From HRBIN29 sp034431815 (GTDB lineage: Bacteria; Chloroflexota; Dehalococcoidia; Tepidiformales; Tepidiformaceae), in the NCBI GenBank assembly GCA_034431815.1, contig DAOUCS010000161.1, forward strand, positions 1 to 6,042: 6,042 nucleotides of DNA. Direction: 5' to 3'. The position numbers and the translations under genes are program-made. The notes under the pieces were generated by a model, which saw nothing but the letters and a program-made list of their open reading frames with translations, was not told where the DNA came from and ran no database searches. Below are positions 5,857 through 6,042 of this stretch, piece after piece (the first letter of the stretch is position 1; every line of letters begins with the position of its first letter).

Positions 5857-6042
5857 TCAGGGACGAAGCCGTTCGGCGCGCGGGGCGAGACTGGTGTCCC
5901 CAGAGGGGCCGATGACCGCGAAGGTGCACTCGTCGCCGTGGATTCGCTGCGCCAATGTCACGGCTTCCTCGACGGTGTCGGCTGCGTTGAACCCCAGGTA
6001 GCGCGGCACCTCCGGGTCGACGGCGCCGGCGACGATGACCCG
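5857..6042 (-). CDS. Probable LarA-like protein (nickel-dependent lactate racemase family), C-terminal end
   Basis: The minus-strand frame is open from the window edge to a TGA at 5857-5859, giving the last 61 residues of a protein whose start lies beyond 6042. The readable part is 'RVIVAGAVDPEVPRYLGF', then a helix 'TVEEAVTLAQRIHG', then a strand 'CTFAVIGPSGDTSLAP' and a short basic tail. This order, with a strand for a 'V.D...v..lG' segment, a helix with 'EEAl.lA...hG' and a final 'v.viP.G....P', resembles the C-terminal domain of LarA and its many paralogues. The nickel-pincer-binding and catalytic residues of LarA lie further N-terminal and cannot be checked here. Other Rossmann-like enzymes can end in a similar way, so the family call is tentative although the coding call is firm: codon use and frame continuity are good. 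It is upstream of, and in the same direction as, the secreted-protein gene. Confidence 0.45.
   Translation of the reverse strand, partial: RVIVAGAVDPEVPRYLGFNAADTVEEAVTLAQRIHGDECTFAVIGPSGDTSLAPRAERLRP

Noticed and set aside
5738..5929. A 63-codon minus-strand open frame spanning the gap upstream of the secreted-protein gene
   Set aside because: It overlaps the end of the LarA-like gene in another frame, has no ribosome binding site I trust, and its Arg/His-rich product matches nothing.
1..6042. Mobile element, CRISPR array, tRNA, riboswitch or toxin-antitoxin pair
   Set aside because: Both strands were read for transposase motifs, terminal inverted repeats, regularly spaced repeats, tRNA-like cloverleafs and paired small genes. 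None was found beyond the short repeats listed.

Overview
The window is GC-rich (by eye clearly over 60% G+C) bacterial chromosome, densely packed with ordinary genes. I see no insertion sequence, CRISPR array, tRNA or rRNA. The best guess for the source is a GC-rich member of Chloroflexota, perhaps Thermomicrobia-like. This rests on remembered family resemblance only: the wording of the dihydropteroate synthase motifs, a small secreted protein of a type I associate with that phylum, and a LarA-like fragment. It should be held loosely.

The left half is on the + strand. It starts with the C-terminal end of an SCP2-like (sterol carrier/lipid-binding fold) protein. A 150-bp gap with a possible promoter follows, then a complete 652-residue S9 family serine peptidase (beta-propeller plus alpha/beta-hydrolase, triad Ser502-Asp583-His615). 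This is coupled by an ATGA stop/start overlap to holA, the delta subunit of the DNA polymerase III clamp loader.

The right half is on the - strand, read right to left. It begins with the C-terminal end of a probable LarA-like (nickel-dependent lactate racemase family) protein. A 131-bp gap rich in short repeats follows, then a small secreted protein with a signal peptide and a Trp-rich domain, a JAMM/MPN+ metallopeptidase (M67 family), folP (dihydropteroate synthase) and folK (HPPK). The last three form a tight overlapping unit: the JAMM gene and folP overlap by 17 nt, and folP and folK share a TGATG junction. folK and holA converge, and their coding ends overlap by 59 bp with no room for a conventional intergenic terminator.

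Functionally, FolK and FolP catalyse consecutive steps of folate synthesis: pyrophosphorylation of hydroxymethyl-dihydropterin, then condensation with p-aminobenzoate. The JAMM peptidase shares their transcript but has no obvious folate role; its closest characterised relatives release cysteine or sulfur carriers from conjugates. The S9 peptidase and HolA are likewise an odd pair that appear to be linked only by co-transcription. I found no convincing new multi-gene system. The parts most worth a second look are the JAMM-folate operon, the uncharacterised secreted protein with its repeat-rich upstream region, and the convergent coding overlap.
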